Below are positions 35,073 to 43,666 of a DNA stretch of 64,000 nucleotides, piece after piece. Within the stretch, counting starts at the first letter, position 1; each line of letters starts with the position of its first letter. Source of the stretch: Catenibacillus sp964565805 (lineage in GTDB: Bacteria; Bacillota; Clostridia; Lachnospirales; Lachnospiraceae); assembly GCA_964565805.1 (NCBI GenBank), contig CAZMGH010000006.1, positions 1-64,000 on the forward strand, written 5' to 3'. The notes beneath the pieces are model-generated. The model did no database searches, had not been told where the DNA came from, and was given only the letters and a program-made list of their open reading frames with translations. Position numbers and translations under genes: made by a program.

Positions 35073-37016
35073 ATGATCGCAAAGATGAAGTTTGTCAATA
35101 TCACCGGACCAAAAGGGGATATTGACCGGATGACGCAAAAGTATCTGCTGCGCTATCCTATTCATCTTGAAAATGCCTTGTCTGAATTAGGGGATTCTCA
35201 TACTCTGACCCCATTTATTGAGGAAAATCCTTATAAAGAAACGGTTGCCATCCTTAAAGACATGGCCCAGCTGGTCAATCACGGAGATCCGGATACCCGG
35301 ACTGTATCTAAGGACGCGCCGGACGCCAGAACGACCCTGGAAAATGCCAAAGGACTGATTGCTGCCATCCGGGAAAAAAGCGGACAGCTTTCGGCCAGGA
35401 AAAAGGAACTGGAGGAAAAGGAACAGTATTATCTGAAGCTCCTTGAGCAGATCGGCCCATTTTGCGGCATCCGCTTTCCCATTTCCAGGATTCTGGCCTT
35501 TAAATTTATTAAGTTCCGCTTTGGCCGCATCGCCCTGAACTATTACGACACCTTTTCTAAATATGTGTATGATAACTTAAATACCATATTTTATGAAAGC
35601 AGCCGGGATGCCAGCTATGTATGGGGCGTATACTTTGCCCCCCAGTCTACCTTTGCTAAGGTGGACGCCATTTTCGCGTCCATGCACTTTGAGCGCATAA
35701 GGATCTCCGGAGAACTTACCGGAACCCCGTCCCAGTCCTATGAGGACGCCGAAAAAGCGCTGTCTGATGTGCGCCAGCAAATTACCCAGTGCAGCCTGGA
35801 GCTTTCCAACATTTACTATGAGCGGCGCCATGAGATCAATGAGGCCTACGGCGTTTTAAAACGTGTCGCCGAAACCTTTGATATACGGAAAAAAGCCGCC
35901 TGCACCCGGGCCCATGAGGAGGTCTTTTACATTTTGTGCGGGTGGATGGAAGCAAAGGAAGCCAAACGTCTGGAAGCAGAGCTTGCCCAGGATAAGGATG
36001 TGGACATTCTTATTGAAGACGATTACCAGTCTCCCACTGCCAGTCCTCCGACCCGGTTAAGCAACCGGGGCATTTTTAAGCCTTTTCAGATGTTTGTGAC
36101 CATGTACGGCCTGCCCGCCTACAATGAGCTGGATCCCACAAAATTTGTGGCCCTGACCTATGCCTTTATGTTTGGCGTCATGTTTGGCGATGTGGGACAG
36201 GGGGCCTGCCTGGTCATTGGGGGATATTTACTCTACCGGCTAAAACATATGAATATTGCGGGGATCATTTCCTTCTGCGGGCTGTTCTCTGTATTTTTTG
36301 GATTTATGTATGGAAGTTTGTTCGGCTTTGAGCATGTGATCCCAACCTTGTGGATGAAGCCTATGGAATCGGAAAATATTATGACCACCCTGATCCTGGC
36401 CGTATGCTTTGGGGTAGGGCTGATCATCGTGGCCATGATCATTCAGATCATTAACAGCATCCGTCAGAAAAACCCGGGTTCCGCCCTGATCGGCACTAAC
36501 GGGCTCACCGGTCTGATTTTTTACATTGCCGTCATCTACATCGTAGTAACAAAGCTGATCCCGGCCATGGGGCCCACACGCTTTATGACACTTTTAACGG
36601 CCTTGATCATTATCTGTCTGTTTGCCATCGCCTTTGCAGAACCTATACAGGCCAAGATCAACAGACAGAAGTTCCGCCTTCAGGAAGGTCCGGTCATGTT
36701 TGTAACAGAATCCATCTTTGAGCTTGTGGAAATCCTGCTCAGCTTTCTGACAAACTCGGTTTCCTTTATCCGTGTAGGCGCCTTTGCCTTAAGCCACGCT
36801 GGTATGATGAGCGTGGTCATGATGCTTTCAAATATAGAAAACACAACAACCCTCGGGGGGATCATTGTTGTTATCTTCGGAAACATACTGATTTCTGCTC
36901 TGGAAGGTCTTATTGTAGGCATCCAGGTGCTGCGCCTGGAATATTATGAAATGTTCAGCCGTTTTTACAGCGGTACAGGCAGAGAATTTAAGCCATACGG
37001 ACCAACAAACAAATAA
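35073..37016 (+). CDS. ntpI: V-type ATPase subunit I (a-subunit homologue)
   Basis: A 647-residue membrane subunit. The N-terminal 320 residues are cytoplasmic with coiled coils; then seven or so membrane segments from about 360 (FGVMFGDVGQGACLVIGGYLL) to the end. The conserved region SFIRVGAFALSHAGMMSV near 560-580 carries the Arg and polar residues of the ion half-channels. Start at 35073 (MIAKMKF) chosen for AGGAGGTGA; an upstream ATG at 35043 lacks one. Confidence 0.93.
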   Translation: MIAKMKFVNITGPKGDIDRMTQKYLLRYPIHLENALSELGDSHTLTPFIEENPYKETVAILKDMAQLVNHGDPDTRTVSKDAPDARTTLENAKGLIAAIREKSGQLSARKKELEEKEQYYLKLLEQIGPFCGIRFPISRILAFKFIKFRFGRIALNYYDTFSKYVYDNLNTIFYESSRDASYVWGVYFAPQSTFAKVDAIFASMHFERIRISGELTGTPSQSYEDAEKALSDVRQQITQCSLELSNIYYERRHEINEAYGVLKRVAETFDIRKKAACTRAHEEVFYILCGWMEAKEAKRLEAELAQDKDVDILIEDDYQSPTASPPTRLSNRGIFKPFQMFVTMYGLPAYNELDPTKFVALTYAFMFGVMFGDVGQGACLVIGGYLLYRLKHMNIAGIISFCGLFSVFFGFMYGSLFGFEHVIPTLWMKPMESENIMTTLILAVCFGVGLIIVAMIIQIINSIRQKNPGSALIGTNGLTGLIFYIAVIYIVVTKLIPAMGPTRFMTLLTALIIICLFAIAFAEPIQAKINRQKFRLQEGPVMFVTESIFELVEILLSFLTNSVSFIRVGAFALSHAGMMSVVMMLSNIENTTTLGGIIVVIFGNILISALEGLIVGIQVLRLEYYEMFSRFYSGTGREFKPYGPTNK

Positions 37017-37031
37017 CAGGAGGATATTTAA

Positions 37032-37454
37032 ATGATTGCTAAAATTATACTCATTGCCGCTCTTATTTTAAGTATTTTTATCCCATTTATGGCATTTTTG
37101 CTGGGGGAACGTAAAAAAGGACGCTTAAAGACCACCCTGGCCATTAATATTACCATGTTTTTTGCCATTCTTGTCATTGCCGATATTATGCTTTTCGGCG
37201 GAAGCGTAAATGCGGCGGAAACCGCGGAAGAGGCTGCCGCCTCCGCATCGGAAGGGCTGCGCTATATTGCCGCCGCCCTTTCCACCGGCATGTCCACCAT
37301 CGGCGCCGGTATTGCCGTAGCCTCCTCTGCCAGCGCTGCCTTAGGGGCTTTAAGCGAGGATTCTTCCGTTATGGGTAAAGCGCTGATCTTTGTTGCCCTG
37401 GCTGAAGGGGTTGCTCTGTATGGCCTGCTTATTTCCTTCATTATTTTAAATTAA
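37032..37454 (+). CDS. ntpK: V-type ATPase rotor-ring subunit K (proteolipid)
   Basis: A 140-residue proteolipid with two N-terminal membrane helices (about 3-24 and 34-56), an Ala/Glu-rich linker, and a helical hairpin from about 75 to 139. The ion-binding Glu is in FVALAEGVALYGLLISF. Only one carboxylate is present. The Gln and Thr/Ser residues that help bind sodium in known Na+ V-ATPase rings are not evident around it, so proton coupling seems more likely; this is an inference. Confidence 0.9.
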   Translation: MIAKIILIAALILSIFIPFMAFLLGERKKGRLKTTLAINITMFFAILVIADIMLFGGSVNAAETAEEAAASASEGLRYIAAALSTGMSTIGAGIAVASSASAALGALSEDSSVMGKALIFVALAEGVALYGLLISFIILN

Positions 37455-37463
37455 GGTGATCCT

Positions 37464-37787
37464 ATGCGTATGTATTTGATCAGCGACAACGTGGATACAT
37501 TAACGGGGATGCGCCTGGCAGGCATTGAAGGCGTTGTTGTCCATAAACGAGATGAGCTTAAAGCTTCCCTGGAACAGGCGCTGTCCGATAGGACCATCGG
37601 CATTTTACTGATTACGGAACTTTTAAGCAGCCAGTTCCCGGATATGATCGAGGATATTAAGCTGAACCGGCGCCTGCCTATCGTGGTCGCTATCCCTGAC
37701 CGCCACGGTACCGGGCGCAATCCAAACTTTATCATGGACTACGTAAACGAAGCCATTGGCGTTAAAGTACAGGAGGGCAACACATGA
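37464..37787 (+). CDS. ntpG: V-type ATPase subunit F (central stalk)
   Basis: A 107-residue subunit F: MRMYLISDNVDTLTGMRLAGI followed by IGILLITELL and LPIVVAIPDRHG, the Rossmann-like pattern of the family. It overlaps the start of subunit E by four bases (ATGA), implying coupled translation. Confidence 0.9.
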   Translation: MRMYLISDNVDTLTGMRLAGIEGVVVHKRDELKASLEQALSDRTIGILLITELLSSQFPDMIEDIKLNRRLPIVVAIPDRHGTGRNPNFIMDYVNEAIGVKVQEGNT

Positions 37788-38350
37788 CTCTTGAAGAAAA
37801 ACTGGAATTGTTTCGGGATTCCGCCATTGCTGAGGCCAGCCACCAAAGCAGCGTAATGCTTGCCCAGTACCAGCAGACCCTGGAAAAGATTTATGAAAGC
37901 CGGATCGCCCAGGCAAAACAGGAGGCAGAGGACTATATTATTACAGAGACCGACCGGATACGCCGGGAGCATAACCGGGCCCTTTCCATGGAACAAAATA
38001 AGATCAAGCGGGATCTGGGTGAAAAGCATTATCAGGTAAAGGAAAAAATTTTTGCTGATGTGACCAAAATGCTCATCCAGTATAAATCCCGGCCGGAATA
38101 CATGGAAAGCCTGGTCCGCCACATTAACCGGATCCTGGATATGGTCCAGGATAATCCTGTGACCATTTATGTCGATGCCTCTGACGAAGGGCTCATCCCG
38201 GATCTGGAAAAACAGTGCGGCGTAAAGATCGCAGTCGGAACAAAAGAATTTCTCGGCGGCGTCCGGGCTGCTGTCCCTTCTAAAAATATATTGATTGATT
38301 ATTCCTATGCCTCAAGGCTGGAGGAAGAAAAAAATAACTTTATGATATAA
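37784..38350 (+). CDS. ntpE: V-type ATPase subunit E (peripheral stalk)
   Basis: A 188-residue subunit with a long N-terminal coiled coil (about 1-95) and a globular C-terminal domain that binds the catalytic head (GGVRAAVPSKNILIDYSYASRLEE). Overlaps the subunit F stop. Confidence 0.9.
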   Translation: MTLEEKLELFRDSAIAEASHQSSVMLAQYQQTLEKIYESRIAQAKQEAEDYIITETDRIRREHNRALSMEQNKIKRDLGEKHYQVKEKIFADVTKMLIQYKSRPEYMESLVRHINRILDMVQDNPVTIYVDASDEGLIPDLEKQCGVKIAVGTKEFLGGVRAAVPSKNILIDYSYASRLEEEKNNFMI

Positions 38351-38384
38351 ACAGAAGCTGCTGTTTGTTATACAGGAGGACATC

Positions 38385-40151
38385 ATGACAACGACTGGAA
38401 AAATATATGGAATTAACGGCCCTGTCATCCATATTAAGGGCGACCAGGGTTTTAAAATGTCCGAAATGGTCTATGTAGGCAAGGATCACCTTGTGGGAGA
38501 GGTGATTGCCTTAAGCCGGGAGCGCACCATTATCCAGGTGTATGAGGAAACGACCGGCTTAAAGCCGGGGGAAGAAGTTCTTGGCGCCGGAGACGCCATT
38601 TCCGTCACACTGGCGCCGGGGATTATTGGAAATATTTTTGACGGCGTTCAAAGACCTTTAACAGAGATTGCCGATCAGTCCGGACCTTTTATTTCCCGGG
38701 GAATTTCCGTGGAATCCCTGGATCCAGATAAAAAATGGCCGGTGCATATGACGGTCCGTGACGGAGACGCGGTTACCGGAGGCACCATTATTGCCACAGT
38801 TCCGGAAACCTCCGCCCTGACCCACAAGATTATGGTGCCGCCGAACCTTTCCGGAACTTTGAAAAATGTGGTCCCTGACGGAGAATATACCATTCATCAT
38901 GTTATTGCCACTCTCACCGATTACGCAGGCAATGACATTCCTCTCACCATGGTCCAGCGGTGGCCTATCCGTATTCCAAGGCCCGCCCGTCGGCGTTTTC
39001 CCTCCGACCGGCCCCTGATCACCGGCCAGAGGATCCTGGATACTCTGTTTCCCATTGCCAAAGGAGGTACTGCTGCTGTTCCCGGAGGATTTGGCACAGG
39101 AAAGACCATGACTCAGCATCAGATCGCCAAGTGGTGTGACGCGGATCTGATCATCTATATTGGATGCGGCGAGCGGGGCAATGAAATGACTCAGGTGCTT
39201 GAGGATTTTTCCAAATTAAAGGATCCACGCACCGGAAGCTCTCTCATGGAGCGCACCATCCTCATCGCCAATACGTCCAACATGCCTGTCGCTGCCCGTG
39301 AGGCCAGTATTTACACCGGCCTTACCCTTGCTGAATATTACCGGGATATGGGCTATCATACAGCCATTATGGCAGACTCTACCTCCCGCTGGGCGGAGGC
39401 TTTGCGTGAGCTGTCAGGACGCCTGGAGGAAATGCCTGCTGAGGAAGGCTTTCCCGCTTATCTGGCTTCCCGTCTGTCCGCCTTTTATGAGCGGGCCGGG
39501 TTTATGGAAACCTTAAACAGCCTGGAAGGTTCTGTGACCATTATCGGCGCCGTATCCCCCCAGGGCGGGGATTTTTCTGAGCCGGTCACACAGAATACAA
39601 AGCGTTTTGTCCGGTGCTTCTGGGGTTTGGATAAGTCCCTGGCTTATGCCCGCCATTTTCCTGCCATCCACTGGCTTACCAGCTACAGTGAATATGTCCG
39701 GGATCTGGAACCCTGGTATAAAAAAAATGTCGGGAAAAATTTTGTTTCCTGCAGAACCCGGATCCTGGCCCTGCTGAACAAAGAAAGCGAGTTAAATGAA
39801 ATCGTAAAGCTTATTGGCAGCGATGTGCTCCCGGATGACCAGAAGCTTGTCCTGGAGATTGCCCGGGTGATCCGCTTAGGATTCCTCCAGCAAAACGCTT
39901 ACCATCTCTCAGACACTTATGTGCCTTTGGCCAAGCAGCTGAAAATGATGGAGACTATCCTCTATCTTTACGATAAATGCGCTGAGCTTATCGGCCTGGA
40001 CATGCCTATGTCCCTGCTTCGGGAAGATCCTGTATTTGAAGAGGTCATCTCCATTAAATATAACATAGGCAATGACCAGCTGGAGAAGTTTGTAGACTAT
40101 CATGAGAAAATCGACGCCTTTTATCACAGGCTCATGGAAGAAAATGCGTAA
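38385..40151 (+). CDS. ntpA: V-type ATPase catalytic subunit A
   Basis: A 588-residue ATPase subunit of normal length. Walker A is PGGFGTGKTMTQHQ and the catalytic region is YIGCGERGNEMTQVLEDF (GER Glu). Walker B follows in TAIMADSTSRWAEALRE, and the non-homologous region typical of A subunits lies around 190-250. It has a GGAGG ribosome site. Followed by a 108-bp spacer with hairpins before subunit B. Confidence 0.97.
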   Translation: MTTTGKIYGINGPVIHIKGDQGFKMSEMVYVGKDHLVGEVIALSRERTIIQVYEETTGLKPGEEVLGAGDAISVTLAPGIIGNIFDGVQRPLTEIADQSGPFISRGISVESLDPDKKWPVHMTVRDGDAVTGGTIIATVPETSALTHKIMVPPNLSGTLKNVVPDGEYTIHHVIATLTDYAGNDIPLTMVQRWPIRIPRPARRRFPSDRPLITGQRILDTLFPIAKGGTAAVPGGFGTGKTMTQHQIAKWCDADLIIYIGCGERGNEMTQVLEDFSKLKDPRTGSSLMERTILIANTSNMPVAAREASIYTGLTLAEYYRDMGYHTAIMADSTSRWAEALRELSGRLEEMPAEEGFPAYLASRLSAFYERAGFMETLNSLEGSVTIIGAVSPQGGDFSEPVTQNTKRFVRCFWGLDKSLAYARHFPAIHWLTSYSEYVRDLEPWYKKNVGKNFVSCRTRILALLNKESELNEIVKLIGSDVLPDDQKLVLEIARVIRLGFLQQNAYHLSDTYVPLAKQLKMMETILYLYDKCAELIGLDMPMSLLREDPVFEEVISIKYNIGNDQLEKFVDYHEKIDAFYHRLMEENA

Positions 40152-40157
40152 CTATTC

Positions 40158-40235
40158 AGCCAGGTCCGCGCATTTACTGCGCAGACAATGAAATCCCGCA
40201 AGGGGATACCCTTATGCCGTGAGAGACACGGCATA
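40158..40235. repeat. three small hairpin repeats between ntpA and ntpB
   Basis: AGCCAGGTCCGC...GCGCAGAC (40158-40186) resembles the terminator at 59794-59828. GAAATCCC...GGGATACC (40190-40210) is the dispersed palindrome in reverse (copy 4). TATGCCGTG/CACGGCATA (40213-40221, 40227-40235) resembles a hairpin at about 46265-46284. They lie inside the operon, before the ntpB ribosome site. Confidence 0.6.
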
Positions 40236-40259
40236 AATAATGGAAGGAGAGGGACAGAT

Positions 40260-41702
40260 ATGTCCATTGAATATCTTGGATTAAGCAGCATTAACGGCCC
40301 TCTTGTGATCCTTGAAGGCGTTATGGATGCTTCTTTTGAAGAAATCGTAGAAATGAAGGTGGATGGCCGGGAGACAAAGCTTGGCCGGATCATCCAGCTG
40401 GATGAAGACAAGGCCATTATCCAGGTGTTTGAAAGCACAGCCAACATGTCTTTATCCAATACACGTACAAAGCTTACCGGACACCCCATGGAGATCCCCC
40501 TTTCCGAGGACATCCTGGGGCGGGTATTTAACGGACTGGGACAGCCTATTGACGGCCTGGGAGAAATCGTTTCAGACATCCGCCGGGATGTTAACGGCAA
40601 GCCGATGAACCCGGTGCGCCGGGAATACCCGAGAAACTATATCCGCACAGGAATCTCCGCCATTGACGGCCTGACCACCCTGATCCGGGGCCAGAAGCTG
40701 CCGATCTTTTCCGGCAACGGCCTGCCCCACGACCAACTGGCCGCCCAGATCGTCAAGCAGGCATCCCTCACGGCGGATGAGGGCGGCGCCAATGATGCGG
40801 CGCCGGGCGGCGAGGAACCGGCTGACAGCGCCGGGGAAGCGGAACAGTTCGCTGTTGTTTTTGCCGCCATGGGGGTTAAGCACGATGTGGCTGAATTTTT
40901 TCGCCGCACTTTTGAAGAAAGCGGAGCTGCCGGCCATGTGGTCACTTACCTGAACCTGGCCAATGACCCGGTGGCTGAGCGTATCATTACGCCAAAGGTG
41001 GCTCTTACTGCCGCCGAATATTTGGCCTTTGACAAGGGCTATCATGTCCTTGTGATTTTAACAGATATGACCTCCTATGCGGAGGCTCTCCGTGAAATCT
41101 CCTCCTCCAAAGGAGAGATTCCCAGCCGTAAAGGCTATCCTGGCTATCTTTACAGCGAGCTGGCCGCCCTTTACGAGCGGGCCGGGATCATCGCCGGATG
41201 CAAAGGATCGGTCACCCAGATCCCTATTCTTACCATGCCCGGAGATGACATTACCCATCCCATCCCCGACTTGACCGGGTACATTACGGAAGGGCAGATT
41301 GTTTTAGACCGCTCCCTGCACCAGCAGGGGATTTACCCGCCCATTAATGTTCTCCCTTCCCTTTCCCGTCTTATGAAGGACAGTATCGGTGAGGGCTTTA
41401 CCCGGGAGGATCACCAGGATGTGGCCAACCAGCTGTTTTCCGCTTACGCTAAGGTGGGAGAGGCCCGGGCTCTGGCATCGGTCATTGGCGAGGATGAATT
41501 ATCTCCTGTGGATAAAAAATACCTGGCCTTTGGCAAAGCCTTTGAACATGAATTTGTCGGCCAGGATGTTTTTGAAAACCGGTCTATTTTCCAAACCCTG
41601 GATATTGGCTGGAAGCTGCTGCGCATGCTGCCAAAAGACGAGCTGGACCGGATCGATACAAAGATCTTGAATAAATATTATGATGACACCAGGGTCAAAT
41701 AG
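40260..41702 (+). CDS. ntpB: V-type ATPase subunit B, with an acidic Gly/Ala-rich insertion
   Basis: A 480-residue non-catalytic nucleotide-site subunit: IEYLGLSSINGPLVILEGV, RTGISAIDGLTTLIRGQKLPIFSGNGLPHDQLAAQI and SYAEALREISSSKGEIPSRKGYPGYLYSELAALYERAG. Between LAAQIVKQASL and QFAVVFAAMGV there are about 25 extra residues (about 171-196; TADEGGANDAAPGGEEP and onward), strongly acidic and encoded by very GC-rich DNA. Family members normally have only a few residues there. Start at 40260 follows GGAAGGAGAGG. Confidence 0.96.
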   Translation: MSIEYLGLSSINGPLVILEGVMDASFEEIVEMKVDGRETKLGRIIQLDEDKAIIQVFESTANMSLSNTRTKLTGHPMEIPLSEDILGRVFNGLGQPIDGLGEIVSDIRRDVNGKPMNPVRREYPRNYIRTGISAIDGLTTLIRGQKLPIFSGNGLPHDQLAAQIVKQASLTADEGGANDAAPGGEEPADSAGEAEQFAVVFAAMGVKHDVAEFFRRTFEESGAAGHVVTYLNLANDPVAERIITPKVALTAAEYLAFDKGYHVLVILTDMTSYAEALREISSSKGEIPSRKGYPGYLYSELAALYERAGIIAGCKGSVTQIPILTMPGDDITHPIPDLTGYITEGQIVLDRSLHQQGIYPPINVLPSLSRLMKDSIGEGFTREDHQDVANQLFSAYAKVGEARALASVIGEDELSPVDKKYLAFGKAFEHEFVGQDVFENRSIFQTLDIGWKLLRMLPKDELDRIDTKILNKYYDDTRVK

Positions 41703-41735
41703 ATATGCTTTTCATGCTTCCATGAAAATGCATAT
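41703..41735 (+). repeat. hairpin between ntpB and ntpD
   Basis: ATATGCTTTTCATG-cttc-CATGAAAATGCATAT, 14 bp with one bulged A, starting at the ntpB stop codon. No T run follows, so it is more likely an mRNA-processing or stability element than a terminator. Confidence 0.6.
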
Positions 41736-41773
41736 CCACTTGACCCGCAAAACACCGGAAAGGCGGCGGTTTT

Positions 41774-42394
41774 ATGGATCCTAATGAATTTCCCACCAAG
41801 GGCAATCTGATCCTTGCCAAAAATTCTCTAGCTCTGGCTAATCAGGGCTATGACCTTATGGACAAAAAACGGAACATTCTCATCCGGGAACTTATGGAGC
41901 TGACAGAAAAGGCCCAGGATATACAAAAAGAAATTGATGTGACCTTTAAAAAAGCATATGCGGCCCTTCAAAAGGCGAATATAGAAATGGGTATTATGAA
42001 TGTAGAAAATATCTCCTATACTGTGCCGGAGGAACATGGGATCCGGATCAAATACCGAAGTATTATGGGCACAGAAATCCCTTTAGTAGAAGCGCCGCCT
42101 CCATCAAAAAAACCGGCCTATGACTTTTACCACTCGACGATCGCCCTAGATGAAGCGGTCTATAATTTCAGCCGGGTCAAGGAGCTGACCATTAAACTGG
42201 CAACCATTGAAACCAGCGCCTACCGCCTGGCTGCCAGCATTATCAAGACTCGAAAGCGGGCCAATGCCCTTCAAAACATTACCATTCCCAGGTACACAGC
42301 TCTAGTCAAAACCATCCAGACGGCCCTGGAGGAAAAAGAACGGGAGGATTTCACCCGGCTGAAGGTGATCAAGAACAGAAAAAGCAATGCTTAA
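41774..42394 (+). CDS. ntpD: V-type ATPase subunit D (central stalk)
   Basis: A 206-residue helical rotor shaft subunit: FPTKGNLILAKNSLALANQGYDLMDKKRNILIREL and the C-terminal helix RANALQNITIPRYTALVKTIQTALEEKEREDFTRLKVIK. Last structural gene of the operon. Confidence 0.95.
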   Translation: MDPNEFPTKGNLILAKNSLALANQGYDLMDKKRNILIRELMELTEKAQDIQKEIDVTFKKAYAALQKANIEMGIMNVENISYTVPEEHGIRIKYRSIMGTEIPLVEAPPPSKKPAYDFYHSTIALDEAVYNFSRVKELTIKLATIETSAYRLAASIIKTRKRANALQNITIPRYTALVKTIQTALEEKEREDFTRLKVIKNRKSNA

Positions 42395-42407
42395 AAGGGG
42401 GTAAGTT

Positions 42408-43079
42408 ATGGAAGCGCTTAAAGAATTTTTTCCTTTTTGGAATAAGCTTTCTCCCCAGTGGCAGGAAAAGCTTGCCGCCGGGGTCCGCCGTCATACCTAC
42501 ACGAAAGGGACGCTGATCCACCGCGGCCGCCAGGATTGTATCGGGCTGCTGCTGATTTTAAAGGGCCAGGCCCGGGCCTACATTATCACTGACGAAGGCC
42601 GGGAACTGACCTTATTCCGTCTATTTGAGCGGGATATATGTCTGTTTACCGCTTCCTGCGTGTTTAACAGCTTCCAGTTTGACATTTTTATCAGCGCCCA
42701 GCAGGATACTCAGACGGTTCATATTCCGCCGGATCTGTTCCGTAAATGTATGGAGGAGTGCGCTCCTGCCGCCATGTATGCCAATGAACTCATGGCCTCT
42801 AATTTTTCTGAGGTTATGTGGGTTCTGGATCAAGTCTTAAGCAAAAAATTGGATGCCCGTCTGGCTGCTTTTCTTCTGGAAGAATCCAGCCTTCAGGATA
42901 CCACATCTCTTGCCATTACCCACGAGCAGATCGCCAATCATCTGGGCAGCGCCAGGGAGGTCATTACCCGGATGTTAAAATACTTTCAGTCTGAGGGCCT
43001 GGTACACTTGTCCCGGGGCCATGTGACCCTGACCGATCCTCGCAAACTGGAAGAAATGGCGGAGGGAAGCGCGCGGTAA
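42408..43079 (+). CDS. Crp/Fnr-family transcriptional regulator
   Basis: A 223-residue regulator. The N-terminal cyclic-nucleotide-binding-like domain (about 1-120) contains ILKGQARAYIITDEGRELTLFRLFERDICLFTASC; five Cys residues (44, 78, 84, 114, 118) could allow redox or cluster sensing, but the classical FNR spacing is not present. The helix-turn-helix is in ITHEQIANHLGSAREVITRMLKYFQSEGLV. It follows ntpD by 13 bp, so may be read from the V-ATPase operon, and precedes thioredoxin, whose upstream region has a Crp/Fnr-like palindrome. Confidence 0.9.
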   Translation: MEALKEFFPFWNKLSPQWQEKLAAGVRRHTYTKGTLIHRGRQDCIGLLLILKGQARAYIITDEGRELTLFRLFERDICLFTASCVFNSFQFDIFISAQQDTQTVHIPPDLFRKCMEECAPAAMYANELMASNFSEVMWVLDQVLSKKLDARLAAFLLEESSLQDTTSLAITHEQIANHLGSAREVITRMLKYFQSEGLVHLSRGHVTLTDPRKLEEMAEGSAR

Positions 43080-43149
43080 GGACTTGTCTTTCAATCCGAC
43101 TCTGCCATGAGGAAACCCCCGGCTGCCTGCAAACACACGAAGCGCTTTT

Positions 43150-43164
43150 TGTAACAAAGTCACA
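43150..43164 (+). promoter_or_regulatory. candidate Crp/Fnr operator before thioredoxin
   Basis: TGTAAC-aaa-GTCACA, an imperfect palindrome of Crp/Fnr type (five of six positions symmetrical), about 80 bp before trxA. No clear -35/-10 pair was found between it and the gene. Confidence 0.4.
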
Positions 43165-43242
43165 GACGCTTTTTCCTTTTTATGGTATCTTAATACCAAC
43201 AAGGGAAACAAATACAAAAATAAAATTTTAGGAGTGATGAAT

Positions 43243-43551
43243 ATGTCAGTCGTTGTATTAAACAGCAATAATTTTTCTCAGGAAGTTCTTGAAAGTGATA
43301 AGACCGTTTTAGTAGACTTTTTCGCCACATGGTGCGGACCCTGCAAAATGCTTTCTCCTATTGTAGATCAGCTTGCAGATGAGCATCCGGAAGTAAAGGT
43401 TTGCAAACTGGATGTCGACCAGAGCCAGGACATCGCCTCTCAGTACGGCGTTATGAGTATCCCTACTCTGATTCTTTTCAAAAACGGCCAGGCAGCTTCC
43501 AAGGTCGTAGGATTACAGACCAAGGCAGATTTGGAGCAAATGATCAAGTAA
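43243..43551 (+). CDS. trxA: thioredoxin
   Basis: A 102-residue thioredoxin with the redox site WCGPC (Cys31, Cys34), cis-Pro in MSIPTLILFKNG and the usual length. Start at 43243 (MSVVVLN) has AGGAG eight bases upstream. It sits after the Crp/Fnr regulator, which may control it. Confidence 0.96.
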   Translation: MSVVVLNSNNFSQEVLESDKTVLVDFFATWCGPCKMLSPIVDQLADEHPEVKVCKLDVDQSQDIASQYGVMSIPTLILFKNGQAASKVVGLQTKADLEQMIK

Positions 43552-43561
43552 GTTCAAAAGA

Positions 43562-43603
43562 AAAGGCCTTGTCCGGGGGCTCAATGCTATGGACAAGGCC
43601 TTT
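43562..43603. terminator. terminator between trxA and the convergent CNNM/CorC gene
   Basis: AAAGGCCTTGTCC (43562-43574) pairs perfectly with GGACAAGGCCTTT (43591-43603). Likely used from both sides. Confidence 0.85.
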
Positions 43604-43666
43604 ATCAGCAAACGGACTAAACCGTTGTTCTTTTTGTTTGTCGGTTCCAGCCGAGGGAAACAGAAG

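Noticed and set aside
43150..43200. GGTAT-CTTA-ATACC palindrome before trxA as an operator
   Set aside because: Short, AT-rich and close to the likely -10 region; not enough to call a site.
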